A stretch of 64,000 nucleotides of DNA from Alentia gelatinosa (Eukaryota > Annelida > Polychaeta > Phyllodocida > Polynoidae): NCBI GenBank assembly GCA_950022655.1, contig OX465587.1:32987716-33051715 (forward strand). Reading direction: 5' to 3'. A model generated the notes under the pieces. That model worked only from the letters and a program-made list of their open reading frames with translations. It did no database searches and had not been told where the DNA came from. The translations under genes were made by a program, and so were the position numbers. Shown here piece by piece: positions 31,713 to 42,444 of this stretch; positions within the stretch are counted from its first letter, which is position 1, and each line of letters opens with the position of its first letter.

Positions 31713-31729
31713 AAAAAAGAGGGGGCCAA
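31713..31729. repeat. 17-bp target-site duplication of inner LINE, right copy
   Basis: Second copy of AAAAAAGAGGGGGCCAA. See 24245-24261. Confidence 0.92.
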
Positions 31730-32594
31730 GGATTGAACCCTGTGGCACCCCATGGGAAATTGGTAGAAATGTAGAACAATAGCCATTCACTGAGGTCCAT
31801 TGGGAATGATTATTAAGGTAATTAGAGATCCAGTTAAGAGTAGGAAGGTTGATGCCCAGTCCATATAGTTTGTTCAATAAAATTTCTTGATTTACAGTGT
31901 CGAATGCCTTGGATAGGTCAATAAACACAGCCGCTGTAACTTCACTGCTGTTCATGTTAGTTAATATGTCACCAGTGAGTCTCGCAGCAGTAAGAATTGT
32001 CGAATGTTATTTCCTAAAACCGCCTTGTTTATCGCTAAGAAGGGACTTTGTTTCTAAATAACTGTAGATATGTTTATGCATTACTCATTCCATCAATTTA
32101 CCAGGAAGGGGGAGGAGTGAGATAGGTCGTATGTTAATCACAGAACCAGTCCGATTGACTTTTGGGATTGGGATCACATTTGCAAGTTTCCACATGTCTG
32201 GGTATATGGCACTAGTCAAGGATAGATTGAATAGGTAGGTGAGTTCCCTTAAAAGTACAAGGAAGGCATCTTTGATGACTATAGAGGATATGTTGGTAAT
32301 GGCCAACGACTTGTTACAGTCAATGTTCTTACAGGCTTCAAGTACATCTTCAAAACTTATAGAGAACTCTTCCATGGTTGTTTGTGGATCCTGGAGATCA
32401 GGCAATATTTCATGGTCAAAATCTTCAGCTAACTTGGAGCCCACGTTAGCAAAGAACCTGTTGATATAGTCAGCTGTTATGTCTATGGGAATATTGGTGT
32501 TATTTTCATGATCTACTAGATTTATAGTCTCCTGATCTGGTTTGGTTGGTAGGAGCCTTTCGATGTTTTGCCAGAAGCTTTTACTGTCTTTCAT
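31713..32594 (-). pseudogene. CR1-like LINE reverse transcriptase, N-terminal half
   Basis: Two frames (32594-32085 and 31955-31713) cover the RT up to the nested insertion. They contain NPxDITADYINRFFANVG-type pre-RT sequence, KLANVIPIPKVNR, IRPISLLPLPGKLME, motif A AAVFIDLSKAFDTVNQEIL and GVPQGSILGPLFF. The YADD loop follows on the other side, at 24190. The SLLP and YADD features place it in the CR1/Jockey branch, unlike the FADD element nested in it. The frame breaks between 32085 and 31955. Confidence 0.88.
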
Positions 32595-32938
32595 GTTCAG
32601 TGACTTGATATAGTCTTGTTTGGCTTTGTTTATTAGGGATTTAGTCCTGTTTCTAAGGTATTTGGCCTGTAGCCAGTCAGCTGGGTTGTTGGATTTTTTA
32701 GCTTGTCTCCATGCCTTATTTTTAGAAGTAATTGCAGTCAGTATGTCTTTACTAATCCAAGGCTCATGTTTGTGTTTGATTTAATGTTTATGGATTAGGC
32801 ACATTAAATTTAGCTCAGAGGTAATGGCAGACAACATAAAGTCCCATGCTTGGTTGGGATCCTCAATATTTAAAAAAGCTTCCCAGTCGTGTTGAAGTAG
32901 TTTGATTATAGTTATTATAAGACCTCCCTAGGAATTTT

Positions 32939-33643
32939 TTAGTAACAAATTTGTCCTTTTTTTTTTTTGGTTAGAAATATGGCAGAGTGATCGCTGAGAT
33001 TCAGGTTGAGAGTTCCACATTTTTTAATATTGGTACAATTGATGAAAATGAGATCAATGGAATTGTTGTATCGAGTAAGCTCTTTGATTATCTGTTTCAG
33101 CCTACCTATATGTTCCAGTTTTGCAAGGTACTCTTTGTCCAAAATACTTAAGTTAAAGTCCCCCAAGATAGTTATTTCTGCATTATGCATGTTCTTAACT
33201 TGTTTAATTTGGTCTAGTAGGGTATCGGTAAACAAATACGGATCACCATGTCTGGGTCGATAAATGCAACAAACTATCTGATCGCTTTGTGCCTCGAGTT
33301 TTGTCCTTACCCATAGCGATTCAATGTCTTTGGTACTAAAGCTTAGCCCTGCTATACTTTCATACTTAATATCAGATTGCATATAGATTCCTATACCCCC
33401 ATCCGTCTTGACTTCTCCCTTCTCATTAAGCCATCTTCGGTCATTCCTATCAAAGTTATAATTTGGAATATTGAACATAGTTTCATTAAAATCAGCAGCT
33501 AACCATGTTTCGGAAACTGTAATTATCTGGGCATTTGTGGAAGATAGATTCAGATTGATTAAATCAAACTTATTTTTTATACTCTGGAGATTGGCATGCA
33601 TGACATCGAAGCCCTTCCCTAGATCATTTGCTAGTAAGGTCAT
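32939..33643 (-). pseudogene. CR1-like LINE endonuclease
   Basis: 234 codons of apurinic-type endonuclease: GFDVMHANLQSIKNKFD (Asn), AQIITVSETWL (catalytic Glu), GGIGIYMQSDI, VCCIYRPRHGDP, ITILGDFNLSIL (Asp, Asn) and the final LNLSDHSAIFL (Asp, His). All catalytic blocks are present in one frame. It ends in poly-lysine codons where an A-rich stretch disrupts the frame. The link region 32595-32938 towards the RT is readable only in pieces. Confidence 0.9.
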
Positions 33644-34089
33644 GGTGGGAATATGGTAGCCATAGTTATTAGGTGGGATAGTATATAATGTGGATTAGGT
33701 CGTTCCTTAACTGTTTGCTTGTCAATAGATGCCATTACGGTAAATGGCATCATATGTTGAAGCTAAATTAAGTATGGATGCAGCCAAGGTAATGTAATGT
33801 AGATGATTCGGTAGTGAGAGAACAACAGGGGATAGGCACATGTCATTCCAGAAGGCCACGCGAAAAATGTAAAAATTGGTGTTAAGAGAGACTTACAGTT
33901 TTGCAGCTGGGTTGATAGGTAGTACTCAGTTGTGTGTCATTCTTACTGCCTTCTAGTTTGATTACCATGGAGCATGGGTGCTAGGTTTAGGCTTGCTGCG
34001 AATAGGAGGCAGTCATTCATTAGTCCTACAAGAGGGGAGTTTTTATAACATGAGACTGGAGAATATGCCTTATGTCAATATGTACGGGA

Positions 34090-35200
34090 TGCTCGAAGTC
34101 AACGTGAGTGACCACTTGTTGAGTTGATAGCTAAAAAGTGTGTTATGTACTACACTAAGAAATTTAAAATATTTTATGATAATACTAAGGCTGAAGAACA
34201 GTCAGAAATAAAAAGTTGGTCAAGAGTGACTAAAGATCATACAGATGAGGGGCATTGACATGAAAAACCACTGGTTTTGTTGTTAATCATCTACCATAAG
34301 TAATTTAATTGGTGACGGTATAAGCATCGTGATTAACCACTGGGCTGCAGTTGACAAATAAGCATGAACACAAGCAATAATATCAGTATTGGTATAAGCA
34401 TCGTGATTAACCACTGGACTGCAGTTGTATAAAGTCAGCATTGCCAGCGTGTGTAACCATTAGTCTGTAACTTAGCTGGGTCAGAATATACAAACAGTTT
34501 ATACCATTGTTCCTAGAGGTACCAAGAAGACAGCATCGTGGGTAACCACTGGATTGCGCACAAGAAAAGGGAACAAAAACAATGAAATATTATAATGTCA
34601 GGAATCAATGTGGATGAGAAGAGAGAGGAAGCATAGCTAGATAAATATGCAGGTAATAGAGACACATATACTTTACAAAGAACAAGCAGTGAGGTGAGGT
34701 CAGTAAATTCATTGGAATATAATACTTAATGTCATGAGTAACCACTAATTCATCAAATGAGACATCAAAATTAAGTAATAGAAACAAGTACACTGTACAA
34801 AGAACAAGCAAAGAACAAGCAATGACATGAGTAACCACTAGTCAGTAATTCGGAGAGAAAAATATTACATTATGTCATGAGTGACCACTAGTCCATCAGA
34901 GACATCAAAATTAAAGAAGTATAAACAGGTACACTGTACAGAGGAAATAAGCACTGATGTGAGTAACTAGTCAGTAATTTGTAATGATATGAAAATATCA
35001 AATGTGGAGAGAAATATTGTGAGTATTAACTGGTCTGAGCTTCAAGTAACTTTGTTAGAACAGCAATTGATATTCATAATTTCATATACTTTGGTGACAG
35101 TTGAGGAAGACATGATTTGATATCATGAGTTACCACTTGGCTATCTGAGCCTACTGTGCCAGGCAGAGTTCTTGTACATATGTAACCACTGGGGAGACCA
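34090..35200 (-). repeat. GAGTAACCACTAGTC dispersed repeats in LINE spacer
   Basis: About eleven copies of GTGAGTAACCACTAGTC-like words (for example near 34107, 34332, 34402, 34535, 34736, 34829, 34880, 35126, 35178), spaced about 50-120 bp apart, mostly preceded by CATGA or CATCGTG. They fill the gap between the SGNH and endonuclease parts of the outer LINE. There is no ORF. Confidence 0.7.
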
Positions 35201-35229
35201 GTCAGACTAGTTACAGGTTGCGTGGATAT

Positions 35230-35862
35230 TCGAGTCAAGGGTATAAATAAGATTGTGGGCAAATTTCATCTTTGCATTGTTGTCGAAATGAATACCATCG
35301 GTCATAGTCCCTCAATGACGCTGTGTCATCCTGCCATGGCGAGGTTTATGGATATGTTGTGACATGTGTGGAGTTGTAGCGTGACGTAGTTGATTCATTT
35401 CACAGATGGTCTTGTTAATTTCAATAATGGCCTTGTTTAGAATACGCTGTTCCTCAAAAAGGGTTCAACTTCAGTACTGTAGATTTCCATAGACATGCCA
35501 ATCATTTCACAGAAAATTACTAGCTTTGCATAACAACTTAATTTTAGTTGGGTACGACTGAGTTCACAAGTAATGTCATCAACGAGGTCAGATTTGTTTT
35601 CAAAGTTAGGAACAACATTATGGGAAGCCAGTTTTATCGTACAGTTATTTATCCCAGCCATTATATAAATCAAGTCGAATTTGGGCCTGTGCTTCAGGTA
35701 TGACTCAGCGTGGTTGACCACATCAGCCACGGTACCCCCCGTCCTGTAGCAGACATCAAACTGAATGTAAAAGATGTTTTGTAGGTTCATTTGCCACTGT
35801 TGTCTAGAGTGGAAACCCGCACCACGGGAGTCGGCCACCACTAAGGCACGGAACATAGTCAA
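35230..35862 (-). pseudogene. SGNH hydrolase/esterase-like domain of outer LINE
   Basis: Starts ATG at 35862 with FRALVVADSRGAGFH (block I Ser), then FDLIYIMAGINNCTIK (block III Gly, Asn). A frame change near 35450 and a stop near 35320 precede TMTDGIHFDNNAKMKFA (block V Asp, His; about 35300). It has the same three blocks in the same order as the inner element's SGNH ORF, although the sequences are clearly diverged. As a short separate ORF just downstream of the NADAR region, it may be a second small ORF rather than part of ORF1. Confidence 0.65.
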
Positions 35863-35944
35863 AAGAGTTTGATTTGTCAGGGGCAGCAGGAAAAAAATAG
35901 AGGGTAGACAAAGATGTTGACAGCTTATGACAGGTATGGCGTAC

Positions 35945-36400
35945 TTACAGACTTGCTTTGACTTGAGTTATTATGTTACCCATTGCGTTGAGGTGACCGG
36001 CTTTAGGCACTGAGTTTGAGGTTATATGTTTCAAGTCAAAAATAGAGTAGCCACATCCAAACGTAGGGTCCTTTGTGGCCTCAAAGAAGCTCTGTGATTC
36101 ACATTTACATATTCTGTTCTCAATCCAGGGGTGCTGATTGATTTTCAAGTTGAAGATTTCTGTTAAAGTCTTTGTCTCATTGGACTTCCATTGTGGGTCC
36201 TTTGGTAATGGTTTTGACTGTGTATGGATTGTCAGTTTTCAGGATGGCATGGAAGGCTGTCTCATCATTGTGGTGTCGGGCCATGCACAGAGCAAAGATA
36301 TGCTCCGCTGTAGGGCCGCTTAGGTTGTTTTGCGGGTCGTTTATTTCAGATCGAAATAAGTTCAATAGGGGACTCAAGTGACTCTGGAAAAATACGCCCA
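35945..36400 (-). pseudogene. NADAR-like domain in outer LINE ORF1
   Basis: Follows the RRM in the same frame: VGVFFQSHLSPLLNLFRSEI, then TAEHIFALCMARHH (conserved Glu), LKTDNPYTVKTITKG. After one frame change near 36180 come FFEATKDPTFGCGYSIFD and GHLNAMGNIITQVKASL before a stop at 35945. Block by block this matches the inner element's NADAR (FFQGLYAPLSNFY, SAEQAY, DNPYKISK, LVEATRDRKWGGGL, GSNKLSLLLTDLR). Some residues have drifted (no WG in the third block), so it is a diverged family member. Together with its neighbours it shows that NADAR is a built-in part of ORF1. Confidence 0.7.
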
Positions 36401-36932
36401 CAGTATGGTTAACAGTGGAACCATTTTCTAGGGTGATTTCCAGTGGAAGATCTTTGTAGTCACTCGGCCTGTATTCCTTGGCATTGATCACCACGCCATT
36501 CCTTTTCAACTTGGTGTCAGTAGCACCACACCGTTTGGCAGCTTCAACAATTAGAAATTGTTATTTCCTGGCTGTCATTTCTTCCTCGTTTAGGTCAGAC
36601 GAGAAAGTGACTTTGTCAAATTTAGTACCTTTCAATCTGTCTCTAAGACCAAAGAGTTCAGATTTTTGTTGTTTAGTTACCAGCTTGATTTTAATAGGTC
36701 GGGTCCACGCTGGTTTGTTATTGTTGTTGTTGATGTTCGTCTGATCACATGATTTGCAAAGGCAGTAGGCCCCATCAGTCATTAAAAAAGGATAACTGAG
36801 ACCTATGGTTTTGAATAAATCTGATACAATTTCAAACATTTTTTTCATTCGCACTCTCGTCAATACCTCTCACAATAACTCCTAGGAGTCTAGTCGCTTT
36901 CAGATCATTGTCAATGTGTTTACGTACAAAGG
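36401..36932 (-). pseudogene. L1-type RRM/CTD region of outer LINE ORF1
   Basis: RLLGVIVRGIDESANEKNV (first RRM strand), EIVSDLFKTIGLSYPF, RPIKIKLVTKQQKSELFGL, VTFSSDLNEEEMTARK, then KRNGVVINAKEYRPSDYKD. This order (RRM core, then DLxxEExxxR, then the small C-terminal domain) is that of L1-type ORF1 RNA-binding proteins. A TAA at 36561-36563 interrupts the frame once and there is a shift near 36860. It binds element RNA by family analogy. Confidence 0.75.
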
Positions 36933-37328
36933 CTACTTCCTCATCTGTTTCGTCCACTCATGCATCTGCACCTCAGCGTACAGGTGATTTGTATCCTTAA
37001 TGTGAGAATCAAGTTTTTCAGATAATTCGGACACCTCCTTTTTGCGATCTTGACCATCTTCAATTAGTTTGTCTACTTTACTCATGAGTTGGTCAAGTTT
37101 CTCGTCCCGCTTTTCACTAATACATGTGAGCTGGGATTTTACCCATTCCATGGACTCTGCTAGGCCTTGTAGCGTCACAGCATCGGCTGTTTTCCCAGCC
37201 ATAGTGACAGGTGTTTGTTTTTGTTTGCTGGGTTGTGCTTGACTACCTCCCTTATTGTCGCTCACTCCAGTACCGAGAGATTTGAATCGGTTTTTCCTAC
37301 TAGTTGTAGATCTTAATTCCATGTACAT
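36933..37328 (-). CDS. Coiled-coil N-terminus of outer LINE ORF1
   Basis: 131 codons from ATG at 37328. A basic, polar start (SRKNRF, QPSKQKQTP) is followed by a heptad-rich stretch of about 60 residues (LAESMEWVKSQL, KLDQLMSKVDKL, VSELSEKLDSHI), as in the trimerising coiled coil of L1-type ORF1 proteins. The frame is lost at about 36960, but the RRM follows at once in another frame. Confidence 0.7.
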   Translation of the reverse strand: MYMELRSTTSRKNRFKSLGTGVSDNKGGSQAQPSKQKQTPVTMAGKTADAVTLQGLAESMEWVKSQLTCISEKRDEKLDQLMSKVDKLIEDGQDRKKEVSELSEKLDSHIKDTNHLYAEVQMHEWTKQMRK

Positions 37329-37400
37329 TTGCTACCAACGTAGTCTTGATATGTTCAAAAAGGATTTCACCTGAGTTTGAGTATACTTAGTAAGTTTGAT

Positions 37401-39289
37401 CCTTGCAGAACCTCGCTCCCCGCTATACTGACACGCTACTCAACCTGCCATCGCCAAAAACCCCGCCAGTTGACTGGGTGCAACTATCCATAGACTGAAT
37501 CTAACCCAAAACTTTTAATTGTTATTCATTTCTCATTGCACGCTTATTCATCTATGATGAACATACTATTTGCTCCTAGTTGAGAGCCCTGGCGACTCTG
37601 GGGGTGTTCTTCAGTCGAAACAGTATGGGCGATACATATGGGCAAGCTAGGGAGCGGGAAGGCAATGATTATTTACAATAATGGTTGTGACGAGCGATCA
37701 GGTTGAGTGACTGATGGTATTTATTTACTATAATGTCCATCTCTCGTTCTAGAGAAATCCGCTTTCCTTGGATGGCTCTCTCACTTGCATTATACAAGTG
37801 AATCTGCAGGCAATAATGTTAAAACCCTATTTATCACAAAAAGTCTCGTAAAGTCGGCCACAATGGGCTTGCTCGCTACGGGTATTTATCACATAGCTCT
37901 GCGATGTTAAGACTACAGAATGATACCTATCGCTCACAGTCCAAAAAGTGTGATAATTACAAAAAGACCCCCTCTAGCACATTCAAGTCTAACACTCTGG
38001 CATTACAAGGCTCCTCAATATGAATATCATTTTACTGAAAATTTCATGATTCAATTTTTATTTCAGATAAACTTGTGACAAAGCCTGCTATAGCCATCAT
38101 AGCTACTGCAATGACACCAGGGAGAAAAAAGGTACTTATATCTACCAACAAATTCAAGATGAAAAAGAAGTATAAACATAAACAACTTAGTCTTCATTTC
38201 TTATTGCATCTCATCTATAATCAGTCATATGCATAGCACTGAAGGAGGATTTATTTTTCAACTGTTGTGTCACCTGGCCAATAAAAACCTATTTTGGTGA
38301 CACAGAAATGACAAGTGCTACCAAAGCAAAATGTAGGGCAAAATGTATGAAAATGTTTTTTTATGGATAGCAGCATCTACTTACAGAAAGGCCACATTGA
38401 GGTGTATTCCCGTTCATATTATCACACATCAAGATATTTAAACTTTTACACTCTTCATCTTGTACATTAATATGCTGTTTACCATCATGGTTGGAAGGGA
38501 ACTTGGCCTACTGTTACATATCATAAGAAAAATTCTGGAATTCTAAAAATGGTTTCTTTATATAGCTGCCTATAATCTAGACATATCGAAAAATTCAACA
38601 TACTGGAAAAGGAAAGAAAATCTAAAGAGTCCCACATTACCAACCTTATATACCTTATATCAGTCAAGTTCTATATTTTCTATCAAAAGTTCTTCCATAA
38701 GAATAGGCTAGAATTATATGTCAGACCACATATCAAATTGATCGAGACCCCCTTGTAGTAATCATACCATGTCTATGTGGTGTGGGAAGTACTTTACTTC
38801 AAATAGAAAATATAGAAACAGTGTTAGGAGAAGCCAGGTCAGTGTAGATGTCAGGGGTGGCCAGGTCATTGCTTATGTTAGCTGCGTGTGTACAGGACTG
38901 TGGGTAAACCTTTGTTTTATCATTTTCCTTTTTTTTTTATTCTTTTTTTTTATTTGTTTATTGGTCATAGATTCAAACATTACATTTGGTTTTCAATCCA
39001 GGCCAGATCATGTCTAACAGTTGCAAGTAAAGTGTCACAATCAGATAAGTATCAAGTTATGTACAGAGTCATACCAGTACAATAGAACAATGATTACAGT
39101 AATTATTGAATGATGGTCAATGGTTGACAGACAGATGAGTAGGTAATAGGTTCATGATGTTAAGGGGTACTAAACACATGTATGGGTTTTACCACAAATA
39201 GTCAGTACATCTGAGTTCAGTATCAATAAACGATTAGCATGATTAACATGATTAAATATGACTAAATTACTAAACTAGATTAGATTAAT
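37401..39289. other. Non-genic DNA
   Basis: No gene or family recognised. AT-rich, with T runs at about 38930-38955. Short frames here have no motifs. Confidence 0.4.
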
Positions 39290-39459
39290 TTAAATAAAAT
39301 AGAATTGAAATTAAATTTAAATTAGGATTAAGGATTAAAGATTATAGATTATTAAAGATTATAGATTAGATTATAGATTAGATTAGATTATAGGGGGCCA
39401 ACGATCAGATGTTTCTACATCTCTTTCCTTCTTTCAATTTCACTCTCCTCCCCCTCTCT

Positions 39460-39915
39460 CTATCTTCTAAGAGGCCAGCCGTTCGGTATGAGCTGGAGCC
39501 TTTTTACCCTGTTTTTGAAGACAGATTTGTTCGGGAGTTTCTTTATCTCTGTGTCCTGTGAATTCCATAGGACACAGCCTCTGTAGGCAGGTGATTTTTT
39601 GTAAAACTCAGTATGTGGTCGTCTGACGTTAAAATTAAATTTAGAAGAAGAGCATAGGTGCCTTTCCATTCCCACCTCCTGAGTACTTGTGTCAGCATCA
39701 CTGCTGAGATTGAGATCACTGCTGAGATTGAGTTCAGCAGGACGCATTTCACCATTGGACTTAACATAAACTTTTCTCATATAAGATAAGGTTAGCTCAG
39801 CTCTACGTCTATCTAACAACCAAGTACCAGCAAGATCATGGAGTTGTTCGACTGTGTACTCAAAGGTACGGTCACTAATAGCGATTCTTAGCGCCCTGTT
39901 TTGGAGTCTTTGCAT
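39460..39915 (-). pseudogene. CR1-like LINE ORF2 C-terminus
   Basis: After a frame change at about 39900 the ORF continues with MQRLQNRALRIAI, VEQLHDLAGTWLLDRRRAEL, then RRPHTEFYKKSPAYRGCVLWNSQD, and VFKNRVKRLQL. This is the standard ORF2 tail: the QRLQNRALR block, then LWN, then FKxRVK. It has a short repeated LSSDLNLSSD. Confidence 0.85.
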
Positions 39916-41030
39916 TTTGACTCGCCATTTAAGATAGTGGCGTCAATTAGGATGCAAGCATAGTCAAATAACGGGAGGATAGTTTGTTTATATATTCTTA
40001 CTGCTACCTGTCTTGATATTAGGTGTCTAATCCTACTAAGTATAAACAACTTATGATTTACCTTCTTGATAATGAGTCTGCTGTGTTTTTCAAATGATAG
40101 GTTGGAATCTAAATGTACTCCAAGATACAGATATGAGTTCATAAAGTCAAGTTTCTCATGATTCATGTACAAATTATAGTGTTTGGTCTGAGAAATTTTG
40201 TTTTTGGGAGCATGCCAGCAGAGCTTTGTTTTCCTGGTGTTCACAGTCAATACATTCAAATGACACCAGGAGCTGAAGCTATCTAGAGCCTCTTGCAGTC
40301 TATTAGTTATAACATTTAGATCCTTGCCTGATGAATAAATGACTAAGTCATCAGCATATAATATGTAGTCTACAGTGGTTAAACAGTACACAAGATCATT
40401 TATATAACAATTGAAAAGGACAGGGCCAAGAACCGATCCTTGTGGCACTCCATAGGTGACATCTGCCCATTCTGATTTGGATGAACCAAGAACAATCCGC
40501 TGTTTGCGCTTGTTAAGATATGACAAAAACCACTCAAGAACAACCGGTGGTAGGTCAAGGCTAGATAACTTCATCAACAGTCGGCCATGGTGTACACTAT
40601 CAAATGCTTTTTTCAGATCTATGAAGACTGCCCCCACGGTTTCACCTTGGTCACGAGACATATATAAATGGTTTGTGAACTCGTAAATCGCATTAAGTGT
40701 GCCCGTGTTAGGCCTGAAGCCGTTCTGTTTTGAACTTAATACTTTGTTACTTTCAAGACATTGTGTGAGGGATTCGTGTACCAATTTCTCGAGTATTTTA
40801 CCTGGGACAGGCAGAAGAGAGATGGGTCTCCAGTTACTGGGGTCTTTGCTGTCGCCGGATTTAGGCAAGGGAGTAATATCGGCTAGTTTCCAGCCCGATG
40901 GAAAAATTCCTGTTGTAAGGCTTTGAGTATACAGATGTTCAAATTTATCAAATGCTAATAGCATGTAATCCTTTAAAACTGAGGCACGTATGTCACATAA
41001 GCCTGAAGTTTTTGATGGGCTAATTTCCAT
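39888..41030 (-). pseudogene. CR1-like LINE reverse transcriptase
   Basis: 380 uninterrupted codons: DIRASVLKDY, WKLADITPLPKSGD, NWRPISLLPVPGKILEKLV, SKQNGFRPNTGTLNA, motif A GAVFIDLKKAFDSVHHGRLL, YGVPQGSVLGPVLFNCYINDL, the YADDLVIY loop, then LTVNTRKTKLCW and YLYLGVHLD. The full RT core is intact. It runs upstream without a break to about 41180. The first Met at 41030 is internal to ORF2. Confidence 0.93.
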
Positions 41031-41193
41031 TATAAGGTTAAGTAGAGCTCGCTTATCTATGACTGTGGGAGTATATGGTGTCTCAATGTTATACTTGTGT
41101 ATATTATCAGGATCTAAGACATTATGGTGGATGTGTTTCCTAGATAGCTTCTCCCCAATAATGGAGAAGTAGTTGTTGAGGAACCCGGGTGAC

Positions 41194-41848
41194 TCATCTA
41201 TGTCTATCTGTTCTCCCGTGTCCGTGTTCTAATGATGCGGGAGATGGAGTCGATGATCTCACAACAACGGTGCGAGATGGTGGTATATTGTCGGAAGCCA
41301 GAAAGAGTATCTTGTTATTATATCGGTGTAAGTCTACTCCGTATATAGGAGAAGCAACCACTTTTGTGTTCGGGAACTGTGTCGTATTGCTGTTCAGCGA
41401 AGTCAGTATCAATTTTGTGACAACAGTGTGACACTCAGTGATGGTATCAAATGCAAACTCAAATCTACGTGATTTGTCATCAGTCTTGACTTTACGGGTC
41501 ACATTACATATTCCTCCACAGAATATTACTAGAGCATATCCAGTTTCAGATTTTTTAGTGATGTCAGGCACTCTTCTAAGTTCTGTTAATATCGCGTCAG
41601 TCAACATTTCAATCTGGACACCCCAAAGTGTTAGCACAGTGACACACAGGCCGGCGTGCATGAATCTTCGACGAAGGAGAAGGCGCCAACTTGAGAGAGC
41701 TCGAGTTCAATTTATGCATTAATGGTCTGTTAGGTACAGTGCTTGCACTTCCTAGTAGAATGTCTTTATATGAGCTTTTTTGTTGTTTCTTAGTTACTGA
41801 TGAGACAAGAAAATTTCCCGATTGCAGTTGTTCTGCTTGTGTAGCCAT
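41194..41848 (-). pseudogene. SGNH-like retroelement accessory ORF (third copy)
   Basis: Two overlapping frames (41848-41609 and 41661-41194) give a polar N-terminus, then LTLWGVQIEMLTDAILTEL, YALVIFCGGICNVTRKV and VVASPIYGVDLHRYNN. The GGICNVT segment parallels block III of the other two SGNH-like ORFs (AGVNNLS, AGINNCT). A clear block I Ser and a block V DxxH are not visible, so the call is tentative. It lies directly upstream of, and on the same strand as, the RT at 39888-41030, where the endonuclease ought to be; an internal deletion in one LINE or two abutting fragments would explain this. Confidence 0.4.
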
Positions 41849-42444
41849 CTCAGAAATATCAAAAGTTATCTGTAACCCTTAGTTACCAGTTCAAATTGCG
41901 TCAGGTCTCTGATTCTCAGTGTGCTAGAGTTCAGCTTGTCATTATCCAGTCATAAGCTAAATTGGTGAAATGAATTTTTTATGTATATGGTCTGTATATG
42001 TTCATGAACTAATTTGCCAAGTTAGGGCACATTACTCACTCTTTTTCCTGTGATTTCTTAGATGAGCCCCTCCGTGCTGTGGACGTTACATGTTAGTACC
42101 TGATGGGATGCGGCCTCTCTTTTGATATGTCTATGAATGCTTACACCCAATTAGATGGCTGTATGTTGATGTAGATAAAGATATAGACTGGATTACCAAC
42201 GGCCATTACATCCGCATAGATACTTGTCAGATAAGGTTGCACCAAATATGGATGTATATATATATATATATCTAAGATTACAAAATCATCATCGAAAAAT
42301 TGCAGGATAGTGTATGACTATGTATTTTTATGTAGCCTTGACTGTTGAGATTTATATCACATGTCTTCTGCATTTTCAATTATTATAGTGACAACAATCT
42401 AAAAATCAAATGAAATACAACGACAAATCTTTCTTTTGTTTCAG
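41849..42444. other. Putative intron / upstream flank of the host gene
   Basis: No ORF of note. It ends in a pyrimidine-rich stretch and CAG (42425-42444: TTTCTTTTGTTTCAG), a good 3' splice site for the exon that follows. Confidence 0.5.

Larger units (their letters stand above)
31713..37400 (-). mobile_element. CR1-like LINE with coiled coil-RRM-NADAR-SGNH ORF1 (outer element), 5' part
   Basis: Read on the minus strand from about 37400 downwards: ORF1 (coiled coil 37328-36933, RRM ~36930-36401, NADAR ~36400-35945, SGNH 35862-~35230), a 1.6-kb spacer with repeated GAGTAACCACTAGTC words, endonuclease (33643-32939), and reverse transcriptase (32594-31713), which continues at 24261. All ORFs carry a few stops or frameshifts. 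The domains are collinear and on one strand, so they form one element. The exact 5' end is not defined; nothing recognisable lies beyond about 37400. Confidence 0.82.
39290..41200 (-). mobile_element. CR1-like LINE, endonuclease missing
   Basis: Minus-strand LINE consisting of RT and C-terminal parts of ORF2, with a 3' tail of repeated TAATC/ATAATC units (about 39290-39395 as GATTA on the plus strand). It reads from about 41180 (NNYFSIIGEKLSRKHIHHN, the stretch before the RT). No endonuclease precedes it; instead a different ORF with an SGNH-like look abuts it. Confidence 0.8.

Noticed and set aside
34090..35200. CRISPR-like or LTR interpretation of the repeated GAGTAACCACTAGTC words
   Set aside because: Unequal spacing, degenerate units and location within a LINE; no paired ends.
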